64,000 nucleotides of DNA from Breviolum minutum Mf 1.05b.01. Its lineage: Eukaryota; Sar; Dinophyceae; Suessiales; Symbiodiniaceae. The translations under genes and the position numbers were made by a program. Positions within the stretch are counted from its first letter, which is position 1, and every line of letters starts with the position of its first letter. Below are positions 10,641 to 22,474 of this stretch, in pieces. The stretch is taken from contig DF239279.1 of assembly GCA_000507305.1 (NCBI GenBank), positions 97,838 through 161,837 of the forward strand, written 5' to 3'. The notes under the pieces are model-generated. The model did no database searches, was not told where the DNA came from, and worked only from the letters and a program-made list of their open reading frames with translations.

Positions 10641-11429
10641 TTCCCTTGGGGGTGGTAATTAAGGGAACTCTTGCAAATTCTGGTTCAGCAACGCCCTGGA
10701 GTTATGGGAATGAACTTGAAGTGTTTCACCCCTCCCACAGTGTCTGACGTAATTTCATAACACTTCATCTACATATGATACGCATACCGATGCATACATG
10801 CGCAAAGCAATGCCATAGCACGATTGCAATCGGAATATCAAAAGAATTCAGCTCTGCCCAAATGGGATCAATCCTTGCCATGCCGTGCATGGCTGTGCAA
10901 CCTGAACCGGAACCCAATCCTGTCCTGAGCTCTTAACTGCCTTCCAAATTGCATGAAGAATTTGCTCCAACATTCAACTTGACGAAAAATTAGAATAGCA
11001 TCAAATATCCAACGAATCTTGCTGTGTTCATGTTTCTTCCATGCACGTAATATTCAATATGTTTCCACTTTGACTCCAACAAGTTTGCAAATACCTTCAA
11101 GTAACCTGAATGACCCAAAACGACACCTGAAGGATGCCAGGCTTTGGCTGTGATGAATCTGCACCTGACCAAGTTGCTATGGAAAAACGGCAAAATTATG
11201 TAAACATGGCCTCTTTTGCGAGATCCTGGAGGAAAAAAAACAACAAAAACATGCGGAAAAAAACAAGATGTTGATAATTTGATACATGTTGTATATATGA
11301 TTCCTATCAGATTCGCAAAGCCTGGACAGGATGAGAGCAGTCTTGATAGATCAGCAAGAGTTGACAGCTAGCCCAGCGAAATCGCAGTGGACCCGGGTCA
11401 TTGTAGGAGCTCAAATCAAACGTACTTAC

Positions 11430-14400
11430 TTGAAGTTTTGCCACTTCACCATCCACTTGAATGCTGAAGTTGGAGCTCAGAAGGTTCATCACCGTCAACA
11501 ACGATGAAGCCGTTGGGCATACAAAGTCTGAACGAATAAGTCCAGTTTTTTTGGAGTGAAGACTCATGCGCCGTGACACATCCTTGGTAGAATCACCACC
11601 AAGCTCCAGTGGAAGTTGTAAGGCATTTCCATCAAGTCCTGCTTCCCCCAATAGTCGTACTGCCAAACAAAAAAATACTGCAGCCATCACTTCAGGATCA
11701 CCAGTTTCTGTCGACATAGACCGAGATCCACCTTCAAAGTTGCAGAATGTTTGAAGTTTTTTGACTTCCTCAGGTGAGAAGTTCTTGTTAAAGACGTCTT
11801 CCAAATCTCTTCTTGCTGCACTGAGGGCAATCAGGTGCTTGAAGAAATCATTCTGTTGCAATTGCTTTTCAATAATCTTGTGTTGTTGATCTTGACCCAG
11901 TGGCTTGAGATTCATGATGACAAAGTCCCGAGAATACAGCCGTTTTCGGATACCTTCAGGCCGGGAAGTGACCAATAGAGGCACACCCATTGGAACCAAG
12001 GTCTTGGTCACATAGTCTTCCACTGCTAATTTCATGCTTGCGGCCTCATCAATACCATCCAGCATCACAATGAGGCTACGCATTTCGAAGGCCTGCTCCA
12101 ACATACTCCTGGCATTGTGCTGACAACGAAAGGATGTCAGTCATAACAAGTCATTCCCTTGTCATTTCATTGTTAATTGCAGTTAGTTAAGGTCCTTGTT
12201 GCCCCACTCGCAAACTCAGCTTGTATGTAGAAGAGAACCAAATTTGACGGAGGCCCCTCCTGCGAATTCCACCCACACAAAACCCTTTAGGCAGTCAAGG
12301 AGCCATTTGTGGAAACCCTCGCACCTTGGAGTTTGCTGCATGTTGCCGCAGCATCCTAGCCTGAATCCAAGATTTTGTGCCCTCGCTTAGGTCATTGTTA
12401 TTCATTGCTTTTTCTGGAACTGAACAGTGATGAACAGTGGTCAACACTCAATGATTGCTTTCCAAAGCTCTCCACGTTCTCTAACATGAGGCCCGCGTAC
12501 AAAGCAGTATCGCGGCATGCTTCAGTTGCAGCATGCATACACCATATCCAGCATGAAGACGCGAACAAACGCAGTATTCCTAGCTATGCGCTTCGTCTAT
12601 GCACGCCTTGTGGTAGCGTGGCACTTCGGTATTAGGGGATTGCAAAAGCAATGCGTGCCACAGCAAATGGACGACATGTTACGTAAAAGACCGACTTATA
12701 CAACCAGGGTAACCAGGGTACTCAGCAATTGGCAATGATGAACGAGTTCAATATAAAATTGCTGTCGCAATCTTCGCAAATGGTGTCTGTTACCGGGTTT
12801 GATTCAGCGTGATTTCGCCAAAGCGCCCTCGCACTAAATTGGCTGATGAGTTGTTTCATGCGGAATACAAAATGAAGTCTAACTGGCTAGAATCAATCTG
12901 AAAGGTTGACTTTGCTTCCTGTTTCACTGTTTCTGAGCTGGTAATCATTAAACAAACTATCAAAATCGTTGAAATCAAGCTTAAGAGTATGGGAATCTAA
13001 GTATACATAGTATACCGTCCTGGTTTCCATACATAACAACTTTTTCCCATCCTAGTTTCCAGTATAGATGTATGATATCATCTACCGCATTGAGCACTGC
13101 ACCAGCTTTTGGATTGGAATAAGTAGTGGCACCAGGCGCAACCTCAAAGCTCCATGACTCATGACCCTTTTCCAATCTAAGGATCCTAAAAGGGGTTATC
13201 CAACTGTGGTTTGTTATTATCTACAGAAGTGAAATTATAAGAACAGGATAGCAAAAGGCAACAACCTGCAACAACCAAAGGTTGAATCTCAGTGTTGTGC
13301 TTCACCTCTTCGGTTGACGTAGTCAATTCCTTCAGGACAGTGGGACAAATTTCCACATCTTCATCTACCAACAGGACTCCAACCATCATCTAGCATGCTC
13401 CAAAAATCATCTACCCTGTGTTTTCTGGCACATAAAAATTCACATGCCATGCCTGTGCAAGCAGGAAAAGCAGCTGCTGCATGGACCAGGTCCTTAAGGG
13501 GCTGGAAAACTTCCTATCCTGAAAGTTCGTCCTGTGAAACTGTTACCCCTTGCAGTGAGATCATCTGTGGTGATACGCTTCTTTTTGAGTCAGATTTCTA
13601 CCAATGTACCCATTAGTTCAATCATTTTCTATCACCCCAACACTCTGGGGGTTGGACTGGTCCCCCTCTCAAAATCATTTCTGAAATGATTGTGGGGTGG
13701 TCTGGCCTACCCACCCCTTGAACTCATTTTTCCAACATAGACTTCCCATACCCTGAAATCATTTCAGCAATCACTGACCCCCACTTCGAAATCATTTCAG
13801 CAGGAGTTCTGGGACCTCGAAATCATTTCTACAAAATGACTTTGTATGTCATGAACTACTTCCCAAAAAATAGTGCAAGGACCCTGAAATCATTTGAGGT
13901 TTTTCATGAAATGATTTCAGGGGGCTGGTACTCCTAAGTTGTTATTAGTAATGGCCCCTCAAAACTATTTCATCCAACTTGCTGAAATGATTTTGGGGTG
14001 GGGGTCAGTCTGTTGAAATTATGATGTTGTGATGAAATGATTTTATTCTTCAATGAAATGATTTTGAAGGGGTAGCAGTCTGCCTGTGAAATGATTTTGG
14101 AAGCTCAGCACTCATCCTTGGGAAATGATTTTGGGGGGTTAAAGGTTAATGATTTTGAAGGATGGGAGGTTCCAAAATGAAACATGCGACCAAAATGATT
14201 TTGGAAGATCAGAGGTCTATATTTTGAATGGTCAAACAAAAAATGATTTTGAGAAATGATTTTCGGATACCTACTCCACCTCAAAAATCATTTCCCAAGG
14301 TTGGGGTGATCATTTTCTGATATCTTGACTTTGTTGACATAATAAAAAACTATATACTGATAACTATACTGATATACTACATCATTATATAGTATGCTGG

Positions 14401-14696
14401 CACGGTGTATCAAAGCCATTTTCCTCAAAGTCACGGAAGAAACTCACATATTCGATCCTGTGTTGCCTTTTGCTATCAAGAAGCTTTCCAGTGCCCGGCC
14501 CCGCACGGATCAAGATTGGTTGTGAAGAATGGGATCCGTGAAGGCGGCCGTGTAGAAATCTGCTAGGATGAAGTAAAAGAGGCACCATCTCAGCAATGTC
14601 TTTGACCTGCAAGCGTCTTCAGCTGGCATTCAGGAGGAGCCAAAGAACGACATGTCAAACAACTGTTGGATGTTCAGCACATTCAGTGAGGGACTT
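11430..14696 (-). CDS. NACHT-family NTPase (NLR-like), core exons
   Basis: STAND-type P-loop NTPase used in signalling and immune-like receptors. Exon 14664-14696 (KSLTECAEHPT) joins exon 14485-14606 (VKDIAEMVPLLLHPSR...PILIRAGPGTG, then K across the join), which carries the Walker A motif GPGTGK and ends at a GC donor in phase 2. Exon 11430-12119 (230 codons, both phases zero) has the Walker B motif LIVMLDGIDEA and the sensor-like PLLVTSRPEGI, then helical sequence, ending at a GTAAGT donor. Between them, exons near 13000-13180 (GHESWSFEVAPGATTY) and 13280-13390 (VEICPTVLKELTTSTEEV) look coding but their joins are unsolved. The LRR exon at 7132-7743 may be this protein's C-terminus. The intron after Walker A contains a palindromic repeat array. 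Confidence 0.82.
13621..14317. repeat. Array of near-palindromic GAAATSATTTC units
   Basis: About twenty irregularly spaced copies of an 11-mer related to GAAATCATTTC / GAAATGATTTC, for example at 13755, 13788, 13819, 13908, 13984, 14034, 14053, 14088 and 14121. The two forms are reverse complements of one another. The ATC form dominates before about 13,900 and the ATG form after, and the array ends with ATC forms again near 14284. Spacers are G/T- or C-rich and variable. It lies in the intron following the NACHT Walker A exon. Confidence 0.9.
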
Positions 14697-14699
14697 CTG

Positions 14700-15480
14700 C
14701 AAAATCACGATGCTGTACCTGAAGAGCCGCTGATGATTAGAAACAGCTCAGAATGGGGTCACATGATCGTGAAATGATATCCAATCTTGAAACAATGTTA
14801 TACAATTAGACAATGTATTATCATGTATTTATTAATGACCCATGTATTTACATACACTTAATATTATCATTAAGCCAACAAAAATCAACAAAAAGAAAAA
14901 GGGGGCACCCCTGCAATGGCTTGGGCACGCTTGATCGAGGATGCATGCCTGAGGGGAACGCCATGTTGGGATTTTAGTCCAACACGACTGCAAAGGCACA
15001 AGTTGCGGCAAGTGAGTACAAATCTCAACCATGCAAAATGATAATTTCTGTGAGCTGGCAGTGTATTCGAATTCATCTTAATGAATGCAAAAATGAATCA
15101 AACGAGTCTGTTTATTCAACGTTATAGAACTATTGAAATCGTGCGCTGATGAATTATATTGATTTTTGATTTGATATCATGCTGTTACATGTTGTCGCAT
15201 AATAAAAATGAACAGCAAAGTTTTTCAAGGCCGCCCGCTCCACGTATCCCTGCTTTATCAGTTTCAGCAAAGTGGGAGCCTTCCATACTCCACCAAGTCA
15301 CAATGCAGGAGAAGAAGTGCCATCCGAGAATTTTACGCTGTAGCCTTGGTGAAGTAACTGAATCGGACTCAATCTCAGTAAAACTATTTCTGAGTCTCAG
15401 AATTCTTGCAGCTACCTACCATTTCCTGGGCACTGCTGTAAGGCATTGCAAGATTTGTAAGGTGGTGAAAGGAGTAAAGC
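14700..15480. other. Stretch with no supported exon
   Basis: Mostly A+T-leaning sequence. The reverse strand has short open frames but none with a coding signature I trust. Probably intronic or intergenic between the NACHT gene and the Tudor-like exons. Confidence 0.35.
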
Positions 15481-15484
15481 AGGA

Positions 15485-18140
15485 CTACCACGGCTGCAAA
15501 GTAATGATGCCAGGTCACGACCATGCTTCTGCAAGTGCTCCACAACTCCCTGTGACCAAAGTTGCAAAAATCGACTAGCTGACAGATGTATGAAAGATGA
15601 TGAAAGAAGGTATCACTCACAACAGGAATGGCACTTGTGGAATGCTTGGGAGCCCTAGAGGCTAGGCAATACTGTGCCTCCTACCAATATAAAAACAAAA
15701 AATGCAGAAAGACACCACATTCCTACACTTTCTCTGTTCCTTATGCTGTTAAATGTTGGCTCCCAAATCTTGAAGCCATCTTAAAAATGCCTTCTGCAAG
15801 CTGTTATCATCTCTTTTGGCCAACACAACTCAAAACTCCACGACTTTCAATGTCTGAAATCTACCATCAACTGCATGCATTTCGGGCCTCACGACCCTGG
15901 GCCCAAACGCGATCGCCCAGGCGAAAGCTGGTATCAGAGACCCATTCCAAATCATCAAAGGCCATATGCCTCTCTAGTCGTGATACTCAGGAACAAACAA
16001 TTTGTAAATGATACACAATGATCTAATGATTGTCCATGATCCTTTCAATTTTGATAGCTTCAACAAATATAGGACTCGGCGTTATTCATCCTCCACAAGT
16101 GAAAAGTGCCTATAGTCAACATGTACAGGGATGGTTCCAGCTGATGTAAAGGTACGGTTTTGAGTTTTGAACAAAGGGGCCTTAATTTTGGATATCTGGA
16201 TATCATTGACGTATATCAAAACACTTTGAACTACGTATACGTATAAAATATATGACATTATCAGAACAATCATCGAGTCAAACTCTGCATTGGTGTTAAA
16301 GTATCACCTTTTGTGGTTCAATTCCTGATTCAAGTAATGATGCGAAAGCCCTGCAAAGTCCAGCATGGTATTGAGTGTACAATCCTTCTTGCGGCCAAAC
16401 ACACATGTCAAATTCAAATCTAGTCATGTGCATGCAAATAACGAGCTTTTCGTGTGTTGTGAAGAACAAGGGATCCGGTGAAGTGCAAGAGATTGAAAGT
16501 GTGGGAGCATGGAACATTCATCTGTATCATCTGTATATCTTTCTGGACTAGGGCATCCTTTCAATGTTTTGCCATTTTCCACTTCCATGATTTCTACTGA
16601 TTATTGCTTTCATTTGATTTGTATTGATTTCTGAGATATTTTGAGACATGGATGGCCACCAGAATTCACTTCCATGCCTGGCCTCAGGGCATCATCTGCT
16701 TGACGTTTCACCTCCATCTCGATGCGGACGATCTGCTCCGAAATGTCGACTCCTTCGCAACTGAAATCCCAAATTCCCAAAGTCAAGCCTGCCTGTCATT
16801 GAAGAACGATCCTGTATTTTGATGAGAACATTCATGAGAATTCCCATGAACAAATATTGATGATTCATGATCAATTCATGATTTTCTCCATGGTGCAAGG
16901 ATTCTTCCGTCTTTTGGTAACATTGACATGGAGATTTTTAGCCAAGAAACGGTTTGCTGTGATGGCATCCTCAATATACCGGCCATCCTGCGCGATATGT
17001 GAGATGCCATCGCGGGCGTTTCATCGGAGCGATAGCTCGACTAGTCACAAGCTGGCCTGCGTAATCCTCTCGCAATACCTCAAATCAAGGAAAAACATGG
17101 AAAAACTATGACAAAAATTGTCAGTCAATATGGAATCAAATGCAGCTGTGCTTCGATGAGCGTGCATCCTCAAAGTCTTTTGCGCTGCTGAAGCGTTGGC
17201 GGCTGTGATTCATCTCCTTGGCTTGCATGCACGTTGCTGGAAAATATGAAACAGTCTGAAATATTATGAAATAATCATAGCTATAACATGCTGTAATAAC
17301 TATAACTATAGACTATGACTATAACTTTGTACTATACAGGACTATACATACAAAATTACAACCAGCCTTGATGATCGTGTGAGGCAGTCCATACATCGCA
17401 TCATGAGCTAAAACTGGCTGAGGCACGTTCAAGTCCATCTCCAAGTCCTGACCCAAACATGTCGCGTCTGTTTTTTCCAACAAGTCGGTCTTCACAAGCT
17501 CCTGGTCTGAGATGTCTTTGCAATGAACTCAAAGAGCCTGTCCTTGCTAACTCCATCTAGATGACAGGTCACTCCTAAGGCATGGCAAGGCTTTGTCTGT
17601 TGCATAGGTTCCAGGTTCACTATTCAAAAAAAAGATGCGTCGCACTTTGTCTCAAGTCGAAGCAAAAGCAGCCAAGATTCTATGAAGATTCCCATGCTTC
17701 CTTCCAGGAGCGGCGTCATGGTGTGAACATGATTGGACATGTAAGATGCATGTTACCATGTGCAACAAGAGCTGCCACGTCATTTTTGTTGTCTGTGCAC
17801 CATCTTTTCTTGGTAACTTGCAAAAAAAAAAAGGCCTTGCCTGTTAAACAGCTCCAGAACCTTCGCTTGAACAAGGTGCTCTCCATCATGAAGGAGCAAA
17901 ATCTCACTGCCTGAAGATTTTGCAATCAATCTCAAGGGTATCTCCTCTGGTGCCTTAACTCCTTGATCTCAAAATGCAGTGCCTGGAATTCTTTGGATGT
18001 TGCTCGCACCAACCACCGTGCGTGGCCGCGCATCAACGATCTCCTCGTTGCCATTGTCCACCTTGACCAACAGTTCGCCTGTGTCCAACTGCTTCAATAC
18101 GGTGGCCGCACGGTCCTGGTAGGCATCACAGGACCATGAA
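15485..18140 (-). CDS. Tudor/agenet-like exons, multi-exon gene(s)
   Basis: An exon near 15880-15965 reads DDLEWVSDTSFRLGDRVWAQ then GREARN and ends at a possible GC donor. The next exon (ending upstream at 15549) reads GVVEHLQKHGRDLASLL. Joined they give FRLGDRVWAQ...GVVE, the first strands of a Tudor/agenet-like barrel. A second such segment lies upstream at about 17975-18140: YQDRAATVLKQLDTGELLV then KVDNGNEEIVDA. Such domains bind methylated histone tails or nucleic acids. Between them are exons near 16690-16765 (VDISEQIVRIEMEVKRQADD) and 16925-16990 (DGRYIEDAITANRFLAKNLH). Whether all belong to one gene is not shown; the domain call is by pattern only. Confidence 0.5.
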
Positions 18141-18299
18141 TTCCGCTCAGTGACACACAAGTCGCTGTGCAGTCCTGAACTTTGACGTGTGAAGACAACC
18201 CCAGGCGAAGCCCTTGCTCACTGCTGGCATATGCTAACCTAACAAGGTTTGGTGATGGTCACAAAAATCACCACATGCACCAGGTTTCTCTCATCGCTC

Positions 18300-19070
18300 C
18301 CGTTTGATGTATATAAACATCAGTTTGAAAGATGAAGATTTCAAGGCTTCTGCCCCGAAAACAGCCATGTGATTCTGCAGAATCAACTCCCAGGGTCTCA
18401 ACCTCGTCGGCTTGATACGCAAGCGTACACTGTGGTCAGTCTTCCTGGGAATCAGCAGCACCGTTGATGGTTCAGAAATCCCGGCGATCACCACCTGGAA
18501 TGGTGCTGAAACCTTGTAAATAATAGTAGATAGTATATAGATAAACTACCTTTCCCTCAACTCTGGTTGATTTCTGAACCATCAACAGTATCATGGTGAT
18601 TTTCAATGTCATAACACGGCAATCCCAATTTTATGAATGCTTGCAATGCTTTTTTGGGTCCAATTTTTGGGTGACAGTTTATCCCTCCATGAGGCGATAG
18701 TCCTGGATGCAGTTGCAGCATCCGCGTCGCATCGTCGAAGTAAAATCTGTACCTATTGGGACGGTTTTGTGACACCAACGGAGCATAGACAAAAGGGAGG
18801 ATATTCACAATCGCAAGAACCACTTTCTGTGGAATTCCCATCACTACTATCAATTGAGTACATTTCATAAAATTCCATCCTAAATCTACGGGACTTTTGA
18901 CCTTCGCAACTTAAAAAAGAGACATCATAGTTCCTTGCTTCGCTCTGGCGAACCGTGCACATGCTTGCAGCGTCCAAAAGGCCGTCAGCATCCTCCGAGC
19001 AGTGCTCTGACGTGCTTGCCGTCAAAGAATCATGACTAGAACGCAAACATCCTTGGCTCAAAGGTACATT
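18300..19070 (-). CDS. Exons of an unidentified protein
   Basis: Open minus-strand frames include RLRIKPTRLRPWELILQ (about 18360-18440), NRPNRYRFYFDDATRMLQLH (about 18700-18780, vaguely WW-like, with Tyr/Phe aromatic spacing) and an acidic frame at about 18920-19040 reading EHCSEDADGLLDAASM. The acidic one competes with another open frame that reads RFFDGKHVRALLGG, so its frame is uncertain. No function assigned. Confidence 0.4.
18463..18586. repeat. Perfect 18-bp inverted repeat
   Basis: GTTGATGGTTCAGAAATC at 18463-18480 recurs as its exact reverse complement at 18569-18586, with 88 bp between. It could form a stem or mark the ends of a small insertion. Confidence 0.85.
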
Positions 19071-19238
19071 GTTCAATCAGCTTCTTTCTACAAAAGAATG
19101 TCACATATTTGCAATCTCAAGCTTTCTGTGTCCAATATATGCAAGATACACCAAAATCTATGTCCACAGTTGCCTGCATCTCAAACAAATATGTATTTCA
19201 ATCAAGTCGATCAAACACTGTAACACTGTCCTGCCAAC

Positions 19239-20222
19239 CATTTTCAATCCATCGCAGGCGCCCATCAAAACCATCTTTCTCTGGGTGAAAGGTCCTGTGT
19301 ACCACTGCGATGGATCAAACCAAATTGGAAGATGTTTCAACATCTAAGACGGTCCTTGCATCATCTGTTGTAAGTAAATCACCCAAGTGCTTTGGCTCTG
19401 GATCTGCTGAACCATCCTGGAACATGGATTGGATTGATCTGGTAGCATTGTGAAGTCGTGGATTTTTGTTAAAAGCAATCTTGATCAAATTCAGCACATC
19501 CAATTGTTGGACTCCGGCAACATGAACTGAATATAAATGAATGCTCTTTCCAATATCTTTCCTAAAGTGAATACAGTATAACCTAACTGACAACTGATAT
19601 TGTTTGTCAAGCTGGTGTTGCCTTTGTTGCCTATGTTGCCGGCCCCAACCCGTGCTGTCTGCAAAGACAAGCTTCCACCAAATTGATGGGTCCAATCATA
19701 TCGCCAGAGATGTCAGATAAAATGCCTTTGACGTTGAAGACGAAGGCACCTTCCCACCTGCCAACAGTACAGGGCTGTTACACGACAAGGGCGAGAGACA
19801 GCTACTTCTCACTTTTTCCCTGCCTGAAAAGGAGGCGCAATCCTGCTTGTCCACTTAAAGCCTCAAATCTTGTATAAAAACGTGCACACACATTTTGTGT
19901 GTGTGTGTGTGGGTGTGTATCTTTGTGCAGTGCTATCAATATCATGTTGTAATATCAATCAAATTGCTGTAAATTAATACAGTGATACACTATGATACAC
20001 TGCTTCTGCATATACGACGAAGTAAGATAAAAACTTGCGCAGTGTACAGGATCATGCGATGCAGGACCAGGACCAGAGAAGTCGTAGACCCTGCATCAAA
20101 TGTTGTGCCTGCAACTTGTCAACACCAAAATCATGCGCCTGGCGTTTCTGCTGAAGCTGCTCTGCTTCCTCCTGCGCCTGTTGGCTCTCATGTTGAAGCA
20201 GAGTAGCAGCATTTCCCAACAT
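19239..20222 (-). CDS. Coiled-coil-start gene, four exons, unidentified
   Basis: A first exon beginning ATG at 20220-20222 reads MLGNAATLLQHESQQAQEEA then EQLQQKRQAHDFGVDKLQAQ, a strong coiled coil, to a GT donor near 20092. Exon 19673-19757 (28 codons, AG-G acceptor, GC donor) reads WEGAFVFNVKGILSDISGDM. Exon 19321-about 19515 reads QQLDVLNLIKIAFNKNPRL, then SMFQDGSADPEPKHLGD, ending at a GT donor. Exon 19239-19294 reads TFHPEKDGFDGRLRWIEN, ending GT. The exon sizes fit whole codons plus phase bases. The product is unknown; the start fits because a stop lies just before the ATG in frame. Confidence 0.6.
19884..19920. repeat. GT-rich dinucleotide repeat
   Basis: Short (TG)n tract with one interruption, in an intron of the coiled-coil-start gene. 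Confidence 0.9.
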
Positions 20223-20559
20223 TCACAGATCTTACCTCTGCCAAATGTGTCAGTGCCGGCGGCAGGGAATGTGCAAAGGACCAACGCCGCCACGTCCTCC
20301 GAAAGGGTGTAACAGCAAGTTCATAATTTCTCACAACCGTATCATCATGATCCTTCTATGTTCATCCAAACACAATTGGCAGCGCATCTCCGCACCTGGT
20401 GACATCACCTTCCTCACCCACCAAGTTCGGCAAATGAATCGATGCCTCATCACAAAGATCACAAAGTCGGTGAGCCGGATCCCACAGCCATCAGCCAATA
20501 CGATCAATATGCGAATATGCTGACTGCCCGATGATTCCTATGCCTCGCAAGCAGGTGGC

Positions 20560-20930
20560 CGGTATCGGCCGTGTTTCACCAAGATATGACTTGCGGACAC
20601 CTCATGGCAGGGGGAAGCTTTCCAGCATGGCAGGCTCCTTGTGTGTGCTTCTGTAATTTTGCTATTTGAGTCACCTCATGTTGTCCATTGCAAATGCAGC
20701 CATGGATCTGTTGTTGAGAGGATGCCTCTGCTCTTTTTCCTGCCCACTTCGACAGCACCAATTGTGAGGCATTCGAGCAAAGTCGATCTACAGAAACGTA
20801 CTTCCATCTACGATCTGTATACATTCAGGATGCGTTTCAGAGGGAGAAAGTGGACAGGAGATGTTCCCGAGTACAGTGTCAGCCCTTGTTTCGAAGTCCT
20901 TGCCATCAGAAGGTGATAACCCGCATCAGT
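20560..20930 (-). CDS. Weak exon candidates
   Basis: One minus-strand frame near 20700-20800 reads DFARMPHNWCCRSGQEKEQR and another near 20820-20910 reads MARTSKQGLTLYSGTSPVHF. Each is open, but flanking splice sites are not convincing. May be the 3' end of a gene transcribed from further right. Confidence 0.3.
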
Positions 20931-22470
20931 TTGCACCTCACAAAACGGGACAAACAACTACGTCAGTCTTGATGCATCGACAAAAGGATGTCTTTTTTCC
21001 TCCTTACTTGTGCCAAAACTCTATACTATATAGTATATAGTATATCAAGTTTTGATGAGTTCCACTTTTGAACAATGCCTTACGCAGCACAGCACAATGC
21101 CATGACTTGTCATCTTTCTGCACACAGGGAGCCACACAGGTCCCAACGGAACGCCCAACTCAAGTTCTGGATCAAAAAGTGCAGCCTTGAACAGGTATGC
21201 ATGCTGATGCTGCTCACTGACAAACCACGGTAGCCAGCTGATGATGAGAAATGACGAAACCCAATTAATTTAAAAATGTCAAGGCCAAATCATGCTGTCA
21301 CAGGTGGGTCTTATCAGGCAATGCAAAGACTCGTGCAAAAACTTGTGCAAGTTTCTTATACAAAAGGGGATACGTGATGGATACGAGCATAGGATAAACA
21401 TTCACATATTGGCCCTAAAACATGTTCACCCCAGCAGTTTTGGATAGCCAGCCTCGATAGCCGGATGCATCTGTCCCCGTTCCACCTGCCAGTGGTTTTG
21501 GATAAGGATACAGCAGGATGCATTAGTACAAAACACACATCTGGGCAAACGAATGCATGTACGTAATCTGGCCAGAGCGGGGTAATTCTTGTTTCCTGCT
21601 AGCAAGTGCGTTGCATTGTATATAGTTTTATGGGAGAATTATTTTGAGTATTCCTAGGAGTCAGGCAATGTCAGGGATGTAGGCAGAACATCCTGCATGA
21701 TCGCGCTGCGCCTCACCCAAGTCCCCACCGTTGGATTTTGTCCCAGGACACGCCGAAAAGCTGGCCGCATTGTTTGCAAAATCCTGGCAGCTGAGCATCA
21801 AAACCCATCACGTCAATACATGTAGAGATTACCATCCCAATGGTGAATCCCCTACAAAGACCACATTGACCAATACTTTCAAACAAATCGGAGCTTTAAA
21901 TGCTGTTTGACACTGTTCATGTTTTTTGATATTGTTTTGATCAAATATCCAGTGAAAAATAGTAATGAGTATTGAAGAAACAGCGTTTCAACCGCTTCTC
22001 CTCAGGGCTCTGCACCAAAGGAACAAGTGCAGTGCAGAATTGCTCTGCATCCAAAGGGCCTTCCATAATCTCTTCCCTCTCCTTCCAGTTTCTCAGTCGA
22101 CAACCCCCAAACGAACTGTTGGTCCGAAGGGCTTGAAAAATGATGATGATTAAGTACTGCTGACGGCGGTGTCCTGAAATTCACCAACAAGTTGTCCACC
22201 AACTTTTATCTTCCACAAGACCTGAATATGTAAGTTATACTGGAAGAACAGGCAAGCATAAGCTTCAAACAACAGTACGTACGCTCAAGCTTGGCACACG
22301 TGCCAAACAGCAAACAAGCCACTACACGCGAGTGCGGTCAATGACCCCTGCCTGAATGTGCTCCATGTTGAAGGGTTCTTGACAGCAGAAAGCCGGAATG
22401 AAGTAGTCATCCTGACATCTCCGTATTCACCAAAGCTTAATTGAAATGCTGAACAACTACCATCCAACTA
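20931..22470. other. Long stretch without supported exons
   Basis: I found no frame on either strand with both coding character and plausible splice borders. A TATAGTATATAG direct repeat sits near 21025-21045. Confidence 0.35.
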
Positions 22471-22474
22471 TCCA

